Of a stretch of 64,000 bases of DNA, positions 24,101 through 37,387 are shown one piece after another. The notes under the pieces were generated by a model. The model did no database searches, was not told where the DNA came from, and saw only the letters and a program-made list of their open reading frames with translations. This DNA comes from Desmodus rotundus. Its lineage: Eukaryota; Chordata; Mammalia; Chiroptera; Phyllostomidae. The stretch spans positions 186,001 to 250,000 of the forward strand of contig NW_026527544.1 of the NCBI RefSeq assembly GCF_022682495.2. The letters run 5' to 3'. Numbering within the stretch: position 1 is the stretch's first letter; the number at the start of each line of letters is the position of its first letter. A program made the position numbers and the translations under genes.

Positions 24101-27100
24101 GTTACTGCATTCTAGAATGCGGTGTGTCAGGATCTAGAATCTTGTGGTGCGGGTTCTGAGCACAATGGCCTCCTGAGATAAGCGGTTTCCTAGGATACGG
24201 TTTCCAAGGATACGGTTGCCTTGGATACTGCATTCTAGAATGCGGTGTATCAGGATCTAGAATCTTGTGGTGCGGGTTCTGAGCACAACGGCCTCCTGAG
24301 ATAAGCGGTTTCCTAGGATACGGTTTCCAAGGATACGGTTGCCTTGGATACTGCATTCTAGAATTCGGTGTGTCAGGATCTAGAATCTTGTGGTGCGGGT
24401 TCTGAGCACAATGGCCTCCTGAGATAAGCCGTTTCCTAGGATACGGTTTCCAAGGATACGGTTGCCTTGGATACTGCATTCTAGAATGCGGTGTGTCAGG
24501 ATCTAGAATCTTGTGTTGCGGGTTCTGAGCACAATGGCCTCCAGAGTAAGCCGTTTCCTAGGATACGGTTTCCAAGGATACGGTGCCTTGGTTACTGCAT
24601 TCTAGAATGCGGTGTGTCAGGATCTAGAATCTTGTGGTGCGGGTTCTGAGCACAACGGCCTCCTGAGATAAGCGGTTTCCTAGGATACGGTTTCCAAGGA
24701 TACGGTTGCCTTGGTTACTGCATTCTAGAATGCGGTGTGTCAGGATCTAGAATCTCGTGGTGCCGGTTATGAGCACAACGGCCTCTTGAGATAAGCGGTT
24801 TCCTAGGATACGGTTTCCAAGGATACGGTTGCCTTGGATACTGCATTCTAGAATGCGCTGTGTCAGGATCTAGAATCTTGTGGTGCGGGTTCTGAGCACA
24901 ATGGCCTCCTGAGATAAGCGGGTTCCTAGGATACGGTTTCCAAGTATACGGTTGCCTTGGATACTGCATTCTAGAATGTGGTGTGTCAGGATCTAGAATC
25001 TTGTGTTGCGGGTTCTGAGCACAATGGCCTCCAGAGTAAGCCGTTTCCTAGGATACGGTTTCCAAGGATACGGTGCCTTGGTTACTGCATTCTAGAATGC
25101 GGTGTGTCAGGATCTAGAATCTTGTGGTGCGGGTTCTGAGCACAATGGCCTCCTGAGATAAGCGGTTTCCTAGGATACGGTTTCCAAGGATACGGTTGCC
25201 TTGGATACTGCATTCTAGAATGCGGTGTGTCAGTATCTAGAATCTTGTGGTGCGGGTTCTGAGCACAATGGCCTCCTGAGATAAGCGGTTTCCTAGGATA
25301 CGGTTTCCAAGGATACGGTTGCCTTGGATACTGCATTCTAGAATGCGGTGTGTCAGGATCTAGAATCTTGTGGTGCGGGTTCTGAGCACAATGGCCTCCT
25401 GAGATAAGCGGTTTCCTAGGATACGGTTTCCAAGGATACGGTTGCCTTGGATACTGCATTCTAGAATGCGGTGTGTCAGGATCTAGAATCTTGTGGTGCG
25501 GGTTCTGAGCACAATGGCCTCCAGAGTAAGCCGCTTCCTAGGATACGGTTTCCAAGAATACGGTGATTGGTTACTGCATTCTAGAATGTGGTGTGTCAGG
25601 ATCTAGAATCTTGTGGTGCGGGTTCTGAGCACAACGGCCTCCTGAGATAAGCGGTTTCCTAGGATACGGTTTCCAAGGATACGGTTGCCTTGGTTACTGC
25701 ATTCTAGAATGCGGTGTGTCAGGATCTAGAATCTTGTGGTGCGGGTTCTGAGCACAACGGCCTCCTGAGATAAGCGGTTTCCTAGGATACGGGTTCCAAG
25801 GATACGGTTGCCTTGGTTACTGCATTCTAGAATGCGGTGTGTCAGGATCTAGAATCTTGTGGTGCGGGTTCTGAGCACAACGGCCTCCTGAGATAAGCGG
25901 TTTCCTAGGATACGGTTTCCAAGGATACGGTTGCCTTGGATACTGCATTCTAGAATGCGGTGTGTCAGGATCTAGAATCTTGTGTTGCGGGTTCTGAGCA
26001 CAATGGCCTCCAGGGTAAGCCGTTTCCTAGGATACGGTTTCCAAGGATACGGTGCCTTGGTTACTGCATTCTAGAATGCGGTGTGTCAGGATCTAGAATC
26101 TTGTGGTGCGGGTTCTGAGCACAATGGCCTCCTGAGATAAGCGGTTCCCTCGATACGGTTTCCAAGGATACGGTTGCCTTGGATACTGCATTCTAGAATG
26201 CGGTGTGTCAGGATCTAGAATGTTGTGGTGCGGGTTCTGAGCACAACGGCCTCCTGAGATACGCGGTTTCCTAGGATACGGTTTCCAAGGATACGGTTGC
26301 CTTGGTTACTGCATTCTAGAATGCGGTGTGTCAGGATCTAGAATCTTGTGGTGCGGGTTCTGAGCACAACGGCCTCCTGAGATAAGCGGTTTCCTAGGAT
26401 ACGGTTTCCAAGGATACGGTTGCCTTGGTTACTGCATTCTAGAATGCGGTGTGTCAGGATCTAGAATCTTGTGGTGCGGGTTCTGAGCACAACTGCCTCC
26501 TGAGATAAGCGGTTTCCCAGGATACGGTTTCCAAGGATACGGTTGCCTTGGTTACTGCATTCTAGAATGCGGTGTGTCAGGATCTAGAATCTCGTGGTGC
26601 CGGTTATGAGCACAACGGCCTCCTGAGATAAGCGGTTTCCTAGGATACGGTTTCCAAGGATACGGTTGCCTTGGATACTGCATTCTAGAATGCGGTGTGT
26701 CAGGATCTAGAATCTTGTGGTGCGGGTTCCTAGCACAATGGCCTCCTGAGATAAGCGGTTTCCTAGGATACGGTTTCCAAGTATACGGTTGCCTTGGGTA
26801 CTGCATTCTAGAATGCGGTGTGTCAGGATCTAGAATCTTGTGTTGCGGGTTCTGAGCACAATGGCCTCCAGAGTAAGCCGTTTCCTAGGATACGGTTTCC
26901 AAGGATACGGTGCCTTGGTTACTGCATTCTAGAATGCGGTGTGTCAGGATCTAGAATCTTGTGGTGCGGGTTCTGAGCACAACGGCCTCCTGAGATAAGC
27001 GGTTTCCTAGGATACGGTTTCCAAGGATACGGTTGCCTTGGTTACTGCATTCTAGAATGCGGTGTGTCAGGATCTAGAATCTCGTGGTGCCGGTTATGAG

Positions 27101-28513
27101 CACAACGGCCTCTTGAGATAAGCGGTTTCCTAGGATACGGTTTCCAAGGATACGGTTGCCTTGGATACTGCATTCTAGAATGCGCTGTGTCAGGATCTAG
27201 AATCTTGTGGTGCGGGTTCTGAGCACAATGGCCTCCTGAGATAAGCGGGTTCCTAGGATACGGTTTCCAAGTATACGGTTGCCTTGGATACTGCATTCTA
27301 GAATGTGGTGTGTCAGGATCTAGAATCTTGTGTTGCGGGTTCTGAGCACAATTGCCTCCAGAGTAAGCCGTTTCCTAGGATACGGTTTCCAAGGATACGG
27401 TGCCTTGGTTACTGCATTCTAGAATGCGGTGTGTCAGGATCTAGAATCTTGTGGTGCGGGTTCTGAGCACAAGGGCCTCCTGAGATAAGCGGTTTCCTAG
27501 GATACGGTTTCCAAGGATACGGTTGCCTTGGATACTGCATTCTAGAATGCGGTGTGTCAGGATCTAGAATCTTGTGGTGCGGGTTCTGAGTACAATGTCC
27601 TCCTGAGATAAGTGGTTTCCTAGGATACGGGTTCCAAGGATACGGTTGCCTTGGTTACTGCATTCTAGAATGCGGTGTGTCAGGATCTAGAATATCGTGG
27701 TGCCGGTTATGAGCACAACGGCCTCCTGAGATAAGCGGTTTCCTAGGATACGGTTTCCAAGGATACGGTTGCCTTGGATACTGCATTCTAGAATGCGGTG
27801 TGTCAGGATCTAGAATCTTGTGGTGCGGGTTCTGAGCACAATGGCCTCCTGAGATAAGCGGTTTCCTAGGATACGGTTTCCAAGGGTACGGTTGCCTTGG
27901 ATACTGCATTCTAGAATGCGGTGTGTCAGGATCTAGAATCTTGTGGTGCGGGTTCTGAGTACAATGGCCTCCTGAGATAAGTGGTTTCCTAGGATACGGG
28001 TTCCAAGGATACGGTTGCCTTGGTTACTGCATTCTAGAATGCGGTGTGTCAGGATCTAGAATCTCGTGGTGCCGGTTATGAGCACAACGGCCTCCTGAGA
28101 TAAGCGGTTTCCTAGGATACGGTTTCCAAGGATACGGTTGCCTTGGATACTGCATTCTAGAATGCGGTGTGTCAGGATCTAGAATCTTGTGGTGCGGGTT
28201 CTGAGCACAATGGCCTCCTGAGATAAGCGGTTTCCTAGGATACGGTTTCCAAGTATACGGTTGCCTTGGGTACTGCATTCTAGAATGCGGTTTGTCAGGA
28301 TCTAGAATCTTGTGTTGCGGGTTCTGAGCACAATGGCCTCCAGAGTAAGCCGTTTCCTAGGATACGGTTTCCAAGGATACGGTGCCTTGGTTACTGCATT
28401 CTAGAATGCGGTGTGTCAGGATCTAGAATCTTGTGGTGCGGGTTCTGAGCACAACGGCCTCCTGAGATAAGCGGTTTCCTAGGATACGGTTTCCAAGGAT
28501 ACGGTTGCCTTGG
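21183..28513. repeat. 7.33-kb duplicated satellite block, copy 2
   Basis: Second copy of 12,108-19,438. It includes two runs of the 2,208-bp unit (21,158 and 23,366 starts, spacing 2,208) and the mixed-variant segment with the 120-bp GATTGG monomer (word at 25,565). Private bases seen here are T at 23,217 and T at 27,598. Because copy 2 contains fewer unit repeats to its left than copy 1, the 859-bp expansion seen at 11.6-12.5 kb lies outside the shared part. Confidence 0.9.
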
Positions 28514-29670
28514 ATACTGCATTCTAGAATGCGGTGTGTCAGGATCTAGAATCTCGTGGTGCCGGTTATGAGCACAACGGCCTCTTGAGATAAGCGGTTT
28601 CCTAGGATACGGTTTCCAAGGATACGGTTGCCTTGGATACTGCATTCTAGAATGCGCTGTGTCAGGATCTAGAATCTTGTGGTGCGGGTTCTGAGCACAA
28701 TGGCCTCCTGAGATAAGCGGGTTCCTAGGATACGGTTTCCAAGTATACGGTTGCCTTGGATACTGCATTCTAGAATGTGGTGTGTCAGGATCTAGAATCT
28801 TGTGTTGCGGGTTCTGAGCACAATTGCCTCCAGAGTAAGCCGTTTCCTAGGATACGGTTTCCAAGGATACGGTGCCTTGGTTACTGCATTCTAGAATGCG
28901 GTGTGTCAGGATCTAGAATCTTGTGGTGCGGGTTCTGAGCACAAGGGCCTCCTGAGATAAGCGGTTTCCTAGGATACGGTTTCCAAGGATACGGTTGCCT
29001 TGGATACTGCATTCTAGAATGCGGTGTGTCAGGATCTAGAATCTTGTGGTGCGGGTTCTGAGTACAATGGCCTCCTGAGATAAGTGGTTTCCTAGGATAC
29101 GGGTTCCAAGGATACGGTTGCCTTGGTTACTGCATTCTAGAATGCGGTGTGTCAGGATCTAGAATATCGTGGTGCCGGTTATGAGCACAACGGCCTCCTG
29201 AGATAAGCGGTTTCCTAGGATACGGTTTCCAAGGATACGGTTGCCTTGGATACTGCATTCTAGAATGCGGTGTGTCAGGATCTAGAATCTTGTGGTGCGG
29301 GTTCTGAGCACAATGGCCTCCTGAGATAAGCGGTTTCCTAGGATACGGTTTGCAAGGATACGGTTGCCTTGGATACTGCATTCTAGAATGCGGTGTGTCA
29401 GGATCTAGAATCTTGTGGTGCGGGTTCTGAGTACAACGGCCTCCTGAGATAAGTGGTTTCCTAGGATACGGGTTCCAAGGATACGGTTGCCTTGGTTACT
29501 GCATTCTAGAATGCGGTGTGTCAGGATCTAGAATCTCGTGGTGCCGGTTATGAGCACAACGGCCTCCTGAGATAAGCGGTTTCCTAGGATACGGTTTCCA
29601 AGGATACGGTTGCCTTGGATACTGCATTCTAGAATGCGGTGTGTCAGGATCTAGAATCTTGTGGTGCGGG
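26822..29670. repeat. 1,472-bp tandem duplication
   Basis: About 26,822-28,200 and 28,294-29,670 match at offset 1,472, which is 12 monomers minus four bases (two 121-bp monomers). Shared landmarks are TCTCGTGGTGCCGG, GCGCTGTGTC, CACAATTGCC (about 27,348 and 28,820), CACAAGGGCC and GAGTACAA...AAGTGG. Differences include GTTTGCAAGG at about 29,350, CACAACGG against CACAATGG near 29,431, and A for T at 28,514. The duplication crosses the right limit of the 9,075-offset block. Confidence 0.78.
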
Positions 29671-30610
29671 TTCTGAGCACAACGGCCTCCTGAGATAAGC
29701 GGTTTCCTAGGATACGGTTTCCAAGGATACGGTTGCCTTGGTTACTGCATTCTAGAATGCGGTGTGTCAGGATCTAGAATCTTGTGGTGCGGGTTCTGAG
29801 CACAACGGCCTCCTGAGATAAGCCGTTTCCTAGGATACGGTTTCCAAGGATACGGTTGCCTTGGATACTGCATTCTAGAATGCGGTGTGTCAGGATCTAG
29901 AATCTTGTGGTGCGGGTTCTGAGCACAACGGCCTCCTGAGATAAGCGGTTTCCTAGGATACGGTTTCCAAGGATACGGTTGCCTTGGTTACTGCATTCTA
30001 GAATGCGGTGTGTCAGGATCTAGAATCTTGTGGTGCGGGTTCTGAGCACAACGGCCTCCTGAGATAAGCGGTTTCCTAGGATACGGTTTCCAAGGATACG
30101 GTTGCCTTGGTTACTGCATTCTAGAATGCGGTGTGTCAGGATCTAGAATCTCGTGGTGCCGGTTATGAGCACAACGGCCTCTTGAGATAAGCGGTTTCCT
30201 AGGATACGGTTTCCAAGGATACGGTTGCCTTGGATACTGCATTCTAGAATGCGCTGTGTCAGGATCTAGAATCTTGTGGTGCGGGTTCTGAGCACAATGG
30301 CCTCCTGAGATAAGCGGTTTCCTAGGATACGGTTTCCAAGGATACGGTTGCCTTGGATACTGCATTCTAGAATGCGGTGTGTCAGGATCTAGAATCTTGT
30401 GGTGCGGGTTCTGAGCACAATGGCCTCCTGAGATAAGCGGTTTCCTAGGATACGGTTTCCAATGATACGGTTGCCTTGGATACTGCATTCTAGAATGCGG
30501 TGTGTCAGGATCTAGAATCTTGTGGTGCGAGTTCTGAGCACAATGGCCTCCTGAGATAAGCGGTTTCCTAGGATACGTTTTCCAAGGATACGGTTGCCTT
30601 GGATACTGCA
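29670..30610. repeat. Homogenised monomers, no higher-order marker
   Basis: About seven to eight near-consensus monomers, mostly CACAACGG and GGTTACTGC types at first and GGATACTGC types after 30,230. They hold one TCTCGTGGTGCCGG monomer (about 30,148) followed by GCGCTGTG (about 30,252). Nothing other than satellite is present. Confidence 0.8.
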
Positions 30611-33480
30611 TTCTAGAATGCGGTGTGTCAGGATCTAGAATCTTGTGGTGCGGGTTCTGAGCACAATGGCCTCCAGAGTAAGCCGCTTCCTAGGATACGG
30701 TTTCCAAGAATACGGTGATTGGTTACTGCATTCTAGAATGTGGTGTGTCAGGATCTAGAATCTTGTGGTGCGGGTTCTGAGCACAACGGCCTCCTGAGAT
30801 AAGCGGTTTCCTAGCATACGGTTTCCAAGGATACGGTTGCCTTGGTTACTGCATTCTAGAATGCGGTGTGTCAGGATCTAGAATCTTGTGGTGCGGGTTC
30901 TGAGCACAACGGCCTCCTGAGATAAGCGGTTTCCTAGGATACGGGTTCCAAGGATACGGTTGCCTTGGTTACTGCATTCTAGAATGCGGTGTGTCAGGAT
31001 CTAGAATCTTGTGGTGCGGGTTCTGAGCACAACGGCCTCCTGAGATAAGCGGTTTCCTAGGATACGGTTTCCAAGGATACGGTTGCCTTGGATACTGCAT
31101 TCTAGAATGCGGTGTGTCAGGATCTAGAATCTTGTGTTGCGGGTTCTGAGCACAATGGCCTCCAGGGTAAGCCGTTTCCTAGGATACGGTTTCCAAGGAT
31201 ACGGTGCCTTGGTTACTGCATTCTAGAATGCGGTGTGTCAGGATCTAGAATCTTGTGGTGCGGGTTCTGAGCACAATGGCCTCCTGAGATAAGCGGTTCC
31301 CTCGATACGGTTTCCAAGGATACGGTTGCCTTGGATACTGCATTCTAGAATGCGGTGTGTCAGGATTTAGAATCTTGTGGTGCGGGTTCTGAGCACAACG
31401 GCCTCCTGAGATACGCGGTTTCCTAGGATACGGTTTCCAAGGATACGGTTGCCTTGGTTACTGCATTCTAGAATGCGGTGTGTCAGGATCTAGAATCTTG
31501 TGGTGCGGGTTCTGAGCACAACGGCCTCCTGAGATAAGCGGTTTCCTAGGATACGGTTTCCAAGGATACGGTTGCCTTGGTTACTGCATTCTAGAATGCG
31601 GTGTGTCAGGATCCAGAATCTTGTGGTGCGGGTTCTGAGCACAATGGCCTCCTGAGATAAGCGGTTTCCCAGGATACGGTTTCCAAGGATACGGTTGCCT
31701 TTGTTACTGCATTCTAGAATGCGGTGTGTCAGGATCTAGAATCTCGTGGTGCCGGTTATTAGCACAACGGCCTCCTGAGATAAGCGGTTTCCTAGGATAC
31801 GGTTTCCAAGGATACGGTTGCCTTGGATACTGCATTCTAGAATGCGGTGTGTCAGGATCTAGAATCTTGTGCTGCGGGTTCTGAGCACAATGGCCTCCTG
31901 AGATAAGCGGTTTCCTAGGATACGGTTTCCAAGTATACGGTTGCCTTGGATACTGCATTCTAGAATGCGGTGTGTCAGGATCTAGAATCTTGTGGTGCGG
32001 GTTCTGAGCACAACGGCCTCCTGAGATAAGCGGTTTCCTAGGATACGGTTTCCAAGGATACGGTTGCCTTGGTTACTGCATTCTAGAATGCGGTGTGTCA
32101 GGATCTAGAATCTCATGGTGCCGGTTCTGAGCACAATGGCCTCCAGAGTAAGCCGTTTCCTAGGATACGGTTTCCAAGGATACGGTGCCTTGGTTACTGC
32201 ATTCTAGAATGCGGTGTGTCAGGATCTAGAATCTTGTGGTGCGGGTTCTGAGCACAACGGCCTCCTGAGATAAGCGGTTTCCTAGGATACGGTTTCCAAG
32301 GATACGGTTGCCTTGGTTACTGCATTCTAGAATGCGGTGTGTCAGGATCTAGAATCTCATGGTGCCGGTTATGAGCACAACGGCCTCTTGAGATAAGCGG
32401 TTTCCTAGGATACGGTTTCCAAGGATACGGTTGCCTTGGATACTGCATTCTAGAATGCGCTGTGTCAGGATCTAGAATCTTGTGGTGCGGGTTCTGAGCA
32501 CAATGGCCTCCTGAGATAAGCGGGTTCCTAGGATACGGTTTCCAAGTATACGGTTGCCTTGGATACTGCATTCTAGAATGTGGTGTGTCAGGATCTAGAA
32601 TCTTGTGTTGCGGGTTCTGAGCACAATGGCCTCCAGAGTAAGCCGTTTCCTAGGATACGGTTTCCAAGGATACGGTGCCTTGGTTACTGCATTCTAGAAT
32701 GCGGTGTGTCAGGATCTAGAATCTTGTGGTGCGGGTTCTGAGCACAAGGGCCTCCTGAGATAAGCGGTTTCCTAGGATACGGTTTCCAAGGATACGGTTG
32801 CCTTGGATACTGCATTCTAGAATGCGGTGTGTCAGGATCTAGAATCTTGTGGTGCGGGTTCTGAGTACAATGGCCTCCTGAGAAAAGTGGTTTCCTAGGA
32901 TACGGGTTCCAAGGATACGGTTGCCTTGGTTACTGCATTCTAGAATGCGGTGTGTCAGGATCTAGAATCTCGTGGTGCCGGTTATGAGCACAACGGCCTC
33001 CTGAGATAAGCGGTTTCCTAGGATACGGTTTCCAAGGATACGGTTGCCTTGGATACTGCATTCTAGAATGCGGTGTGTCAGGATCTAGAATCTTGTGGTG
33101 CGGGTTCTGAGCACAATGGCCTCCTGAGATAAGCGGTTTCCTAGGATACGGTTTCCAAGGATACGGTTGCCTTGGATACTGCATTCTAGAATGCGGTGTG
33201 TCAGGATCTAGAATCTTGTGGTGCGGGTTCTGAGTACAATGGCCTCCTGAGATAAGTGGTTTCCTAGGACACGGGTTCCAAGGATACGGTTGCCTTGGTT
33301 ACTGCATTCTAGAATGCGGTGTGTCAGGATCTAGAATCTCGTGGTGCCGGTTATGAGCACAACGGCCTCCTGAGATAAGCGGTTTCCTAGGATACGGTTT
33401 CCAAGGATACGGTTGCCTTGGATACTGCATTCTAGAATGCGGTGTGTCAGGATCTAGAATCTTGTGGTGCGGGTTCTGAG
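30610..33480. repeat. Third copy of the mixed-variant segment
   Basis: The 120-bp GATTGG monomer (word at 30,717) and the monomers after it match 16,490 onward at offset 14,227. After about 31,960 the offset becomes 14,350, so exactly one 123-bp monomer has been gained; the extra monomer carries TCTCATGGTGCCGG (about 32,110). The copy is more diverged than the 9,075-offset pair: CCTTTGTTACTGC near 31,699, TTATTAGCAC near 31,756 and GATTTAGAATC near 31,366. It therefore predates that duplication, or has had less conversion. Confidence 0.75.
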
Positions 33481-36053
33481 CACAACGGCCTACTGAGATA
33501 AGCGGTTTCCTAGGATACGGTTTCCAAGGATACGGTTGCCTTGGTTACTGCATTCTAGAATGCGGTGTGTCAGGATCTAGAATCTCGTGGTGCCGGTTAT
33601 GAGCACAACGGCCTCTTGAGATAAGCGGTTTCCTAGGATACGGTTTCCAAGGATACGGTTGCCTTGGATACTGCATTCTAGAATGTGGTGTGTCAGGATC
33701 TAGAATCTTGTGTTGGGGGTTCTGAGCACAATGGCCTCCAGAGTAAGCCGTTTCCTAGGATACGGTTTCCAAGGATACGGTGCCTTGGTTACTGTATTCT
33801 AGAATGCGGTGTGTCAGGATCTAGAATCTTGTGGTGCGGGTTCTGAGCACAATGGCCTCCTGAGATAAGCGGTTTCCTAGGATACGGTTTCCAAGGATAC
33901 GGTTGCCTTGGATACTGCATTCTAGAATGCAGTGTGTCAGGATCTAGAATCTTGTGGTGCGGGTTCTGAGCACAATGGCCTCCTGAGATAAGCGGTTTCC
34001 AAGGATACGGTTTCCAAGGATACGGTTGCCTTGGATACTGCATTCTAGAATGCGGTGTGTCAGGATCTAGAATCTTGTGGTGCGGGTTCTGAGCACAATG
34101 GCCTCCTGAGATAAGCGGTTTCCTAGGATACGGTTTCCAAGGATACGGTTGCCTTGGATACTGCATTCTAGAATGCGGTGTGTCAGGATCTAGAATCTTG
34201 TGGTGCGGGTTCTGAGCACAATGGCCTCCAGAGTAAGCCGCTTCCTAGGATACGGTTTCCAAGAATACGGTGATTGGTTACTGCATTCTAGAATGTGGTG
34301 TGTCAGGATCTAGAATCTTGTGGTGCGGGTTCTGAGCACAACGGCCTCCTGAGATAAGCGGTTTCCTAGGATACGGTTTCCAAGGATACGTTTGCCTTGG
34401 TTACTGCATTCTAGAATGCGCTGTGTCAGGATCTAGAATCTTGTGGTGCGGGTTCTGAGCACAACGGCCTCCTGAGGTAAGCGGTTTCCTAGGATACGGG
34501 TTCCAAGGATACGGTTGCCTTGGTTACTGCATTCTAGAATGCGGTGTGTCAGGATCTAGAATCTTGTGGTGCGGGTTCTGAGCACAACGGCCTCCTGAGA
34601 TAAGCGGTTTCCTAGGATACGGTTTCCAAGGATACGGTTGCCTTGGTTACTGCATTCTAGAATGCGGTGTGTCAGGATCTAGAATCTTGTGGTGCGGGTT
34701 CTGAGCACAACGGCCTCCTGAGATAAGCCGTTTCCTAGGATACGGTTTCCAAGGATACGGTTGCCTTGGATACTGCATTCTAGAATGCGGTGTGTCAGGA
34801 TCTAGAATCTTGTGGTGCGGGTTCTGAGCACAACGGACTCCTGAGATAAGCGGTTTCCTAGGATACGGTTTCCAAGGATACGGTTGCCTTGGTTACTGCA
34901 TTCTAGAATGCGGTGTGTCAGGATCTAGAATCTTGTGTTGCGGGTTCTGAGCACAACGGCCTCCTCAGATAAGCGGTTTCCTAGGATACGGTTTCCAAGG
35001 ATACGGTTGCCTTGGTTACTGCATTCTAGAATGCGGTGTGTCAGGATCTAGAATCTCGTGGTGCCGGTTATGAGCACAAAGGCCTCTTGAGATAAGCGGT
35101 TTCCTAGGATACGGTTTCCAAGGATACGGTTGCCTTGGATACTGCATTCTAGAATGCGCTGTGTCAGGATCTCGAATCTTGTGGTGCGGGTTCTGAGCAC
35201 AATGGCCTCCTGAGATAAGCGGGTTCCTAGGATACGGTTTCCAAGTATACAGTTGCCTTGGATACTGCATTCTAGAATGTGGTGTGTCAGGATCTAGAAT
35301 CTTGTGTTGCGGGTTCTGAGCACAATGGCCTCCAGAGTAAGCCGTTTCCTAGGATACGGTTTCCAAGGATACGGTGCCTTGGTTACTGCATTCTAGAATG
35401 CGGTGTGTCAGGATCTAGAATCTTGTGGTGCGGGTTCTGAGCACAAGGGCCTCCTGAGATAAGCGGTTTCCTAGGATACGGTTTCCAAGGATACGGTTGC
35501 CTTGGATACTGCATTCTAGAATGCGGTGTGTCAGGATCTAGAATCTTGTGGTGCGGGTTCTGAGTACAATGGCCTCCTGAGATAAGTGGTTTCCTAGGAT
35601 ACGGGTTCCAAGGATACGGTTGCCTTGGTTACTGCATTCTAGAATGCGGTGTGTCAGGATCTAGAATCTCGTGGTGCCGGTTATGAGCACAACGGCCTCC
35701 TGAGATAAGCGGTTTCCTAGGATACGGTTTCCAAGGATACGGTTGCCTTGGATACTGCATTCTAGAATGCGGTGTGTCAGGATCTAGAATCTTGTGGTGC
35801 GGGTTCTGAGCACAACGGCCTCCTGAGATAAGCGGTTTCCTAGGATACGGTTTCCAAGGATACGGTTGCCTTGGTTACTGCATTCTAGAATGCGGTGTGT
35901 CAGGATCTAGAATCTTGTGGTGCGGGTTCTGAGCACAACGGCCTCCTGAGATAAGCCGTTTCCTAGGATACGGTTTCCAAGGATACGGTTGCCTTGGATA
36001 CTGCATTCTAGAATGCGGTGTGTCAGGATCTAGAATCTTGTGGTGCGGGTTCT
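33480..36053. repeat. Mosaic of homogenised monomers with a partial fourth copy
   Basis: Holds a GATTGG 120-bp monomer (34,272), a TCTCGTGG/GCGCTGTG pair (about 35,053 and 35,156) and a GAGTACAA...AAGTGG monomer (about 35,570). The order is that of the mixed-variant segment, but about seven monomers are missing between the GATTGG and TCTCGTGG landmarks. Private changes such as GCGGTTTCCAAGGATACGG near 34,000 and TGTATTCTAG near 33,795 are scattered through it. No other sequence type is present. Confidence 0.7.
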
Positions 36054-37387
36054 GAGCACAACGGCCTCCTGAGATAAGCGGTTTCCTAGGATACGGTTTC
36101 CAAGGATACGGTTGCCTTGGTTACTGCATTCTAGAATGCGGTGTGTCAGGATCTAGAATCTTGTGGTGCGGGTTCTGAGCACAAGGCCTCCTGAGTTAAG
36201 TGGTTTCCTAGGATACGGTTTCCAAGGATACGGTTGCCTTGGTTACTGCATTCTAGAATGCGGTGTGTCAGGATCTAGAATCTCGTGGTGCCGGTTATGA
36301 GCACAACGGCCTCTTGAGATAAGCGGTTTCCTAGGATACGGTTTCCAAGGATACGGTTGCCTTGGATACTGCATTCTAGAATGCGCTGTGTCAGGATCTA
36401 GAATCTTGTGGTGCGGGTTCTGAGCACAATGGCCTCCTGAGATAAGCGGTTTCCTAGGATACGGTTTCCAAGGATACGGTTGCCTTGGATACTGCATTCT
36501 AGAATGCGGTGTGTCAGGATCTAGAATCTTGTGGTGCGGGTTCTGAGCACAACGGCCTCCTGAGATAAGCCGTTTCCTAGGATACGGTTTCCAAGGATAC
36601 GGTTGCCTTGGATACTGCATTCTAGAATGCGGTGTGTCAGGATCTAGAATCTTGTGGTGCGGGTTCTGAGCACAACGGCCTCCTGAGATAAGCGGTTTCC
36701 TAGGATACGGGTTCCAAGGATACGGTTGCCTTGGTTACTGCATTCTAGAATGCGGTGTGTCAGGATCTAGAATCTTGTGGTGCGGGTTCTGAGCACAACG
36801 GCCTCCTGAGATAAGCGGTTTCCTAGGATACGGTTTCCAAGGATACGGTTGCCTTGGATACTGCATTCTAGAATGCGGTGTGTCAGGATCTAGAATCTTG
36901 TGTTGCGGGTTCTGAGCACAATGGCCTCCAGGGTAAGCCGTTTCCTAGGATACGGTTTCCAAGGATACGGTGCCTTGGTTACTGCATTCTAGAATGCGGT
37001 GTGTCAGGATCTAGAATCTTGTGGTGCGGGTTCTGAGCACAATGGCCTCCTGAGATAAGCGGTTCCCTCGATACGGTTTCCAAGGATACGGTTGCCTTGG
37101 ATACTGCATTCTAGAATGTGGTGTGTCAGGATCTAGAATCTTGTGTTGCGGGTTCTGAGCACAATGGCCTCCAGAGTAAGCCGTTTCCTAGGATACGGTT
37201 TCCAAGGATACGGTGCCTTGGTTACTGCATTCTAGAATGCGGTGTGTCAGGATCTAGAATCTTGTGGTGCGGGTTCTGAGCACAAGGGCCTCCTGAGATA
37301 AGCGGTTTCCTAGGATACGGTTTCCAAGGATACGGTTGCCTTGGATACTGCATTCTAGAATGCGGTGTGTCAGGATCTAGAATCTTG

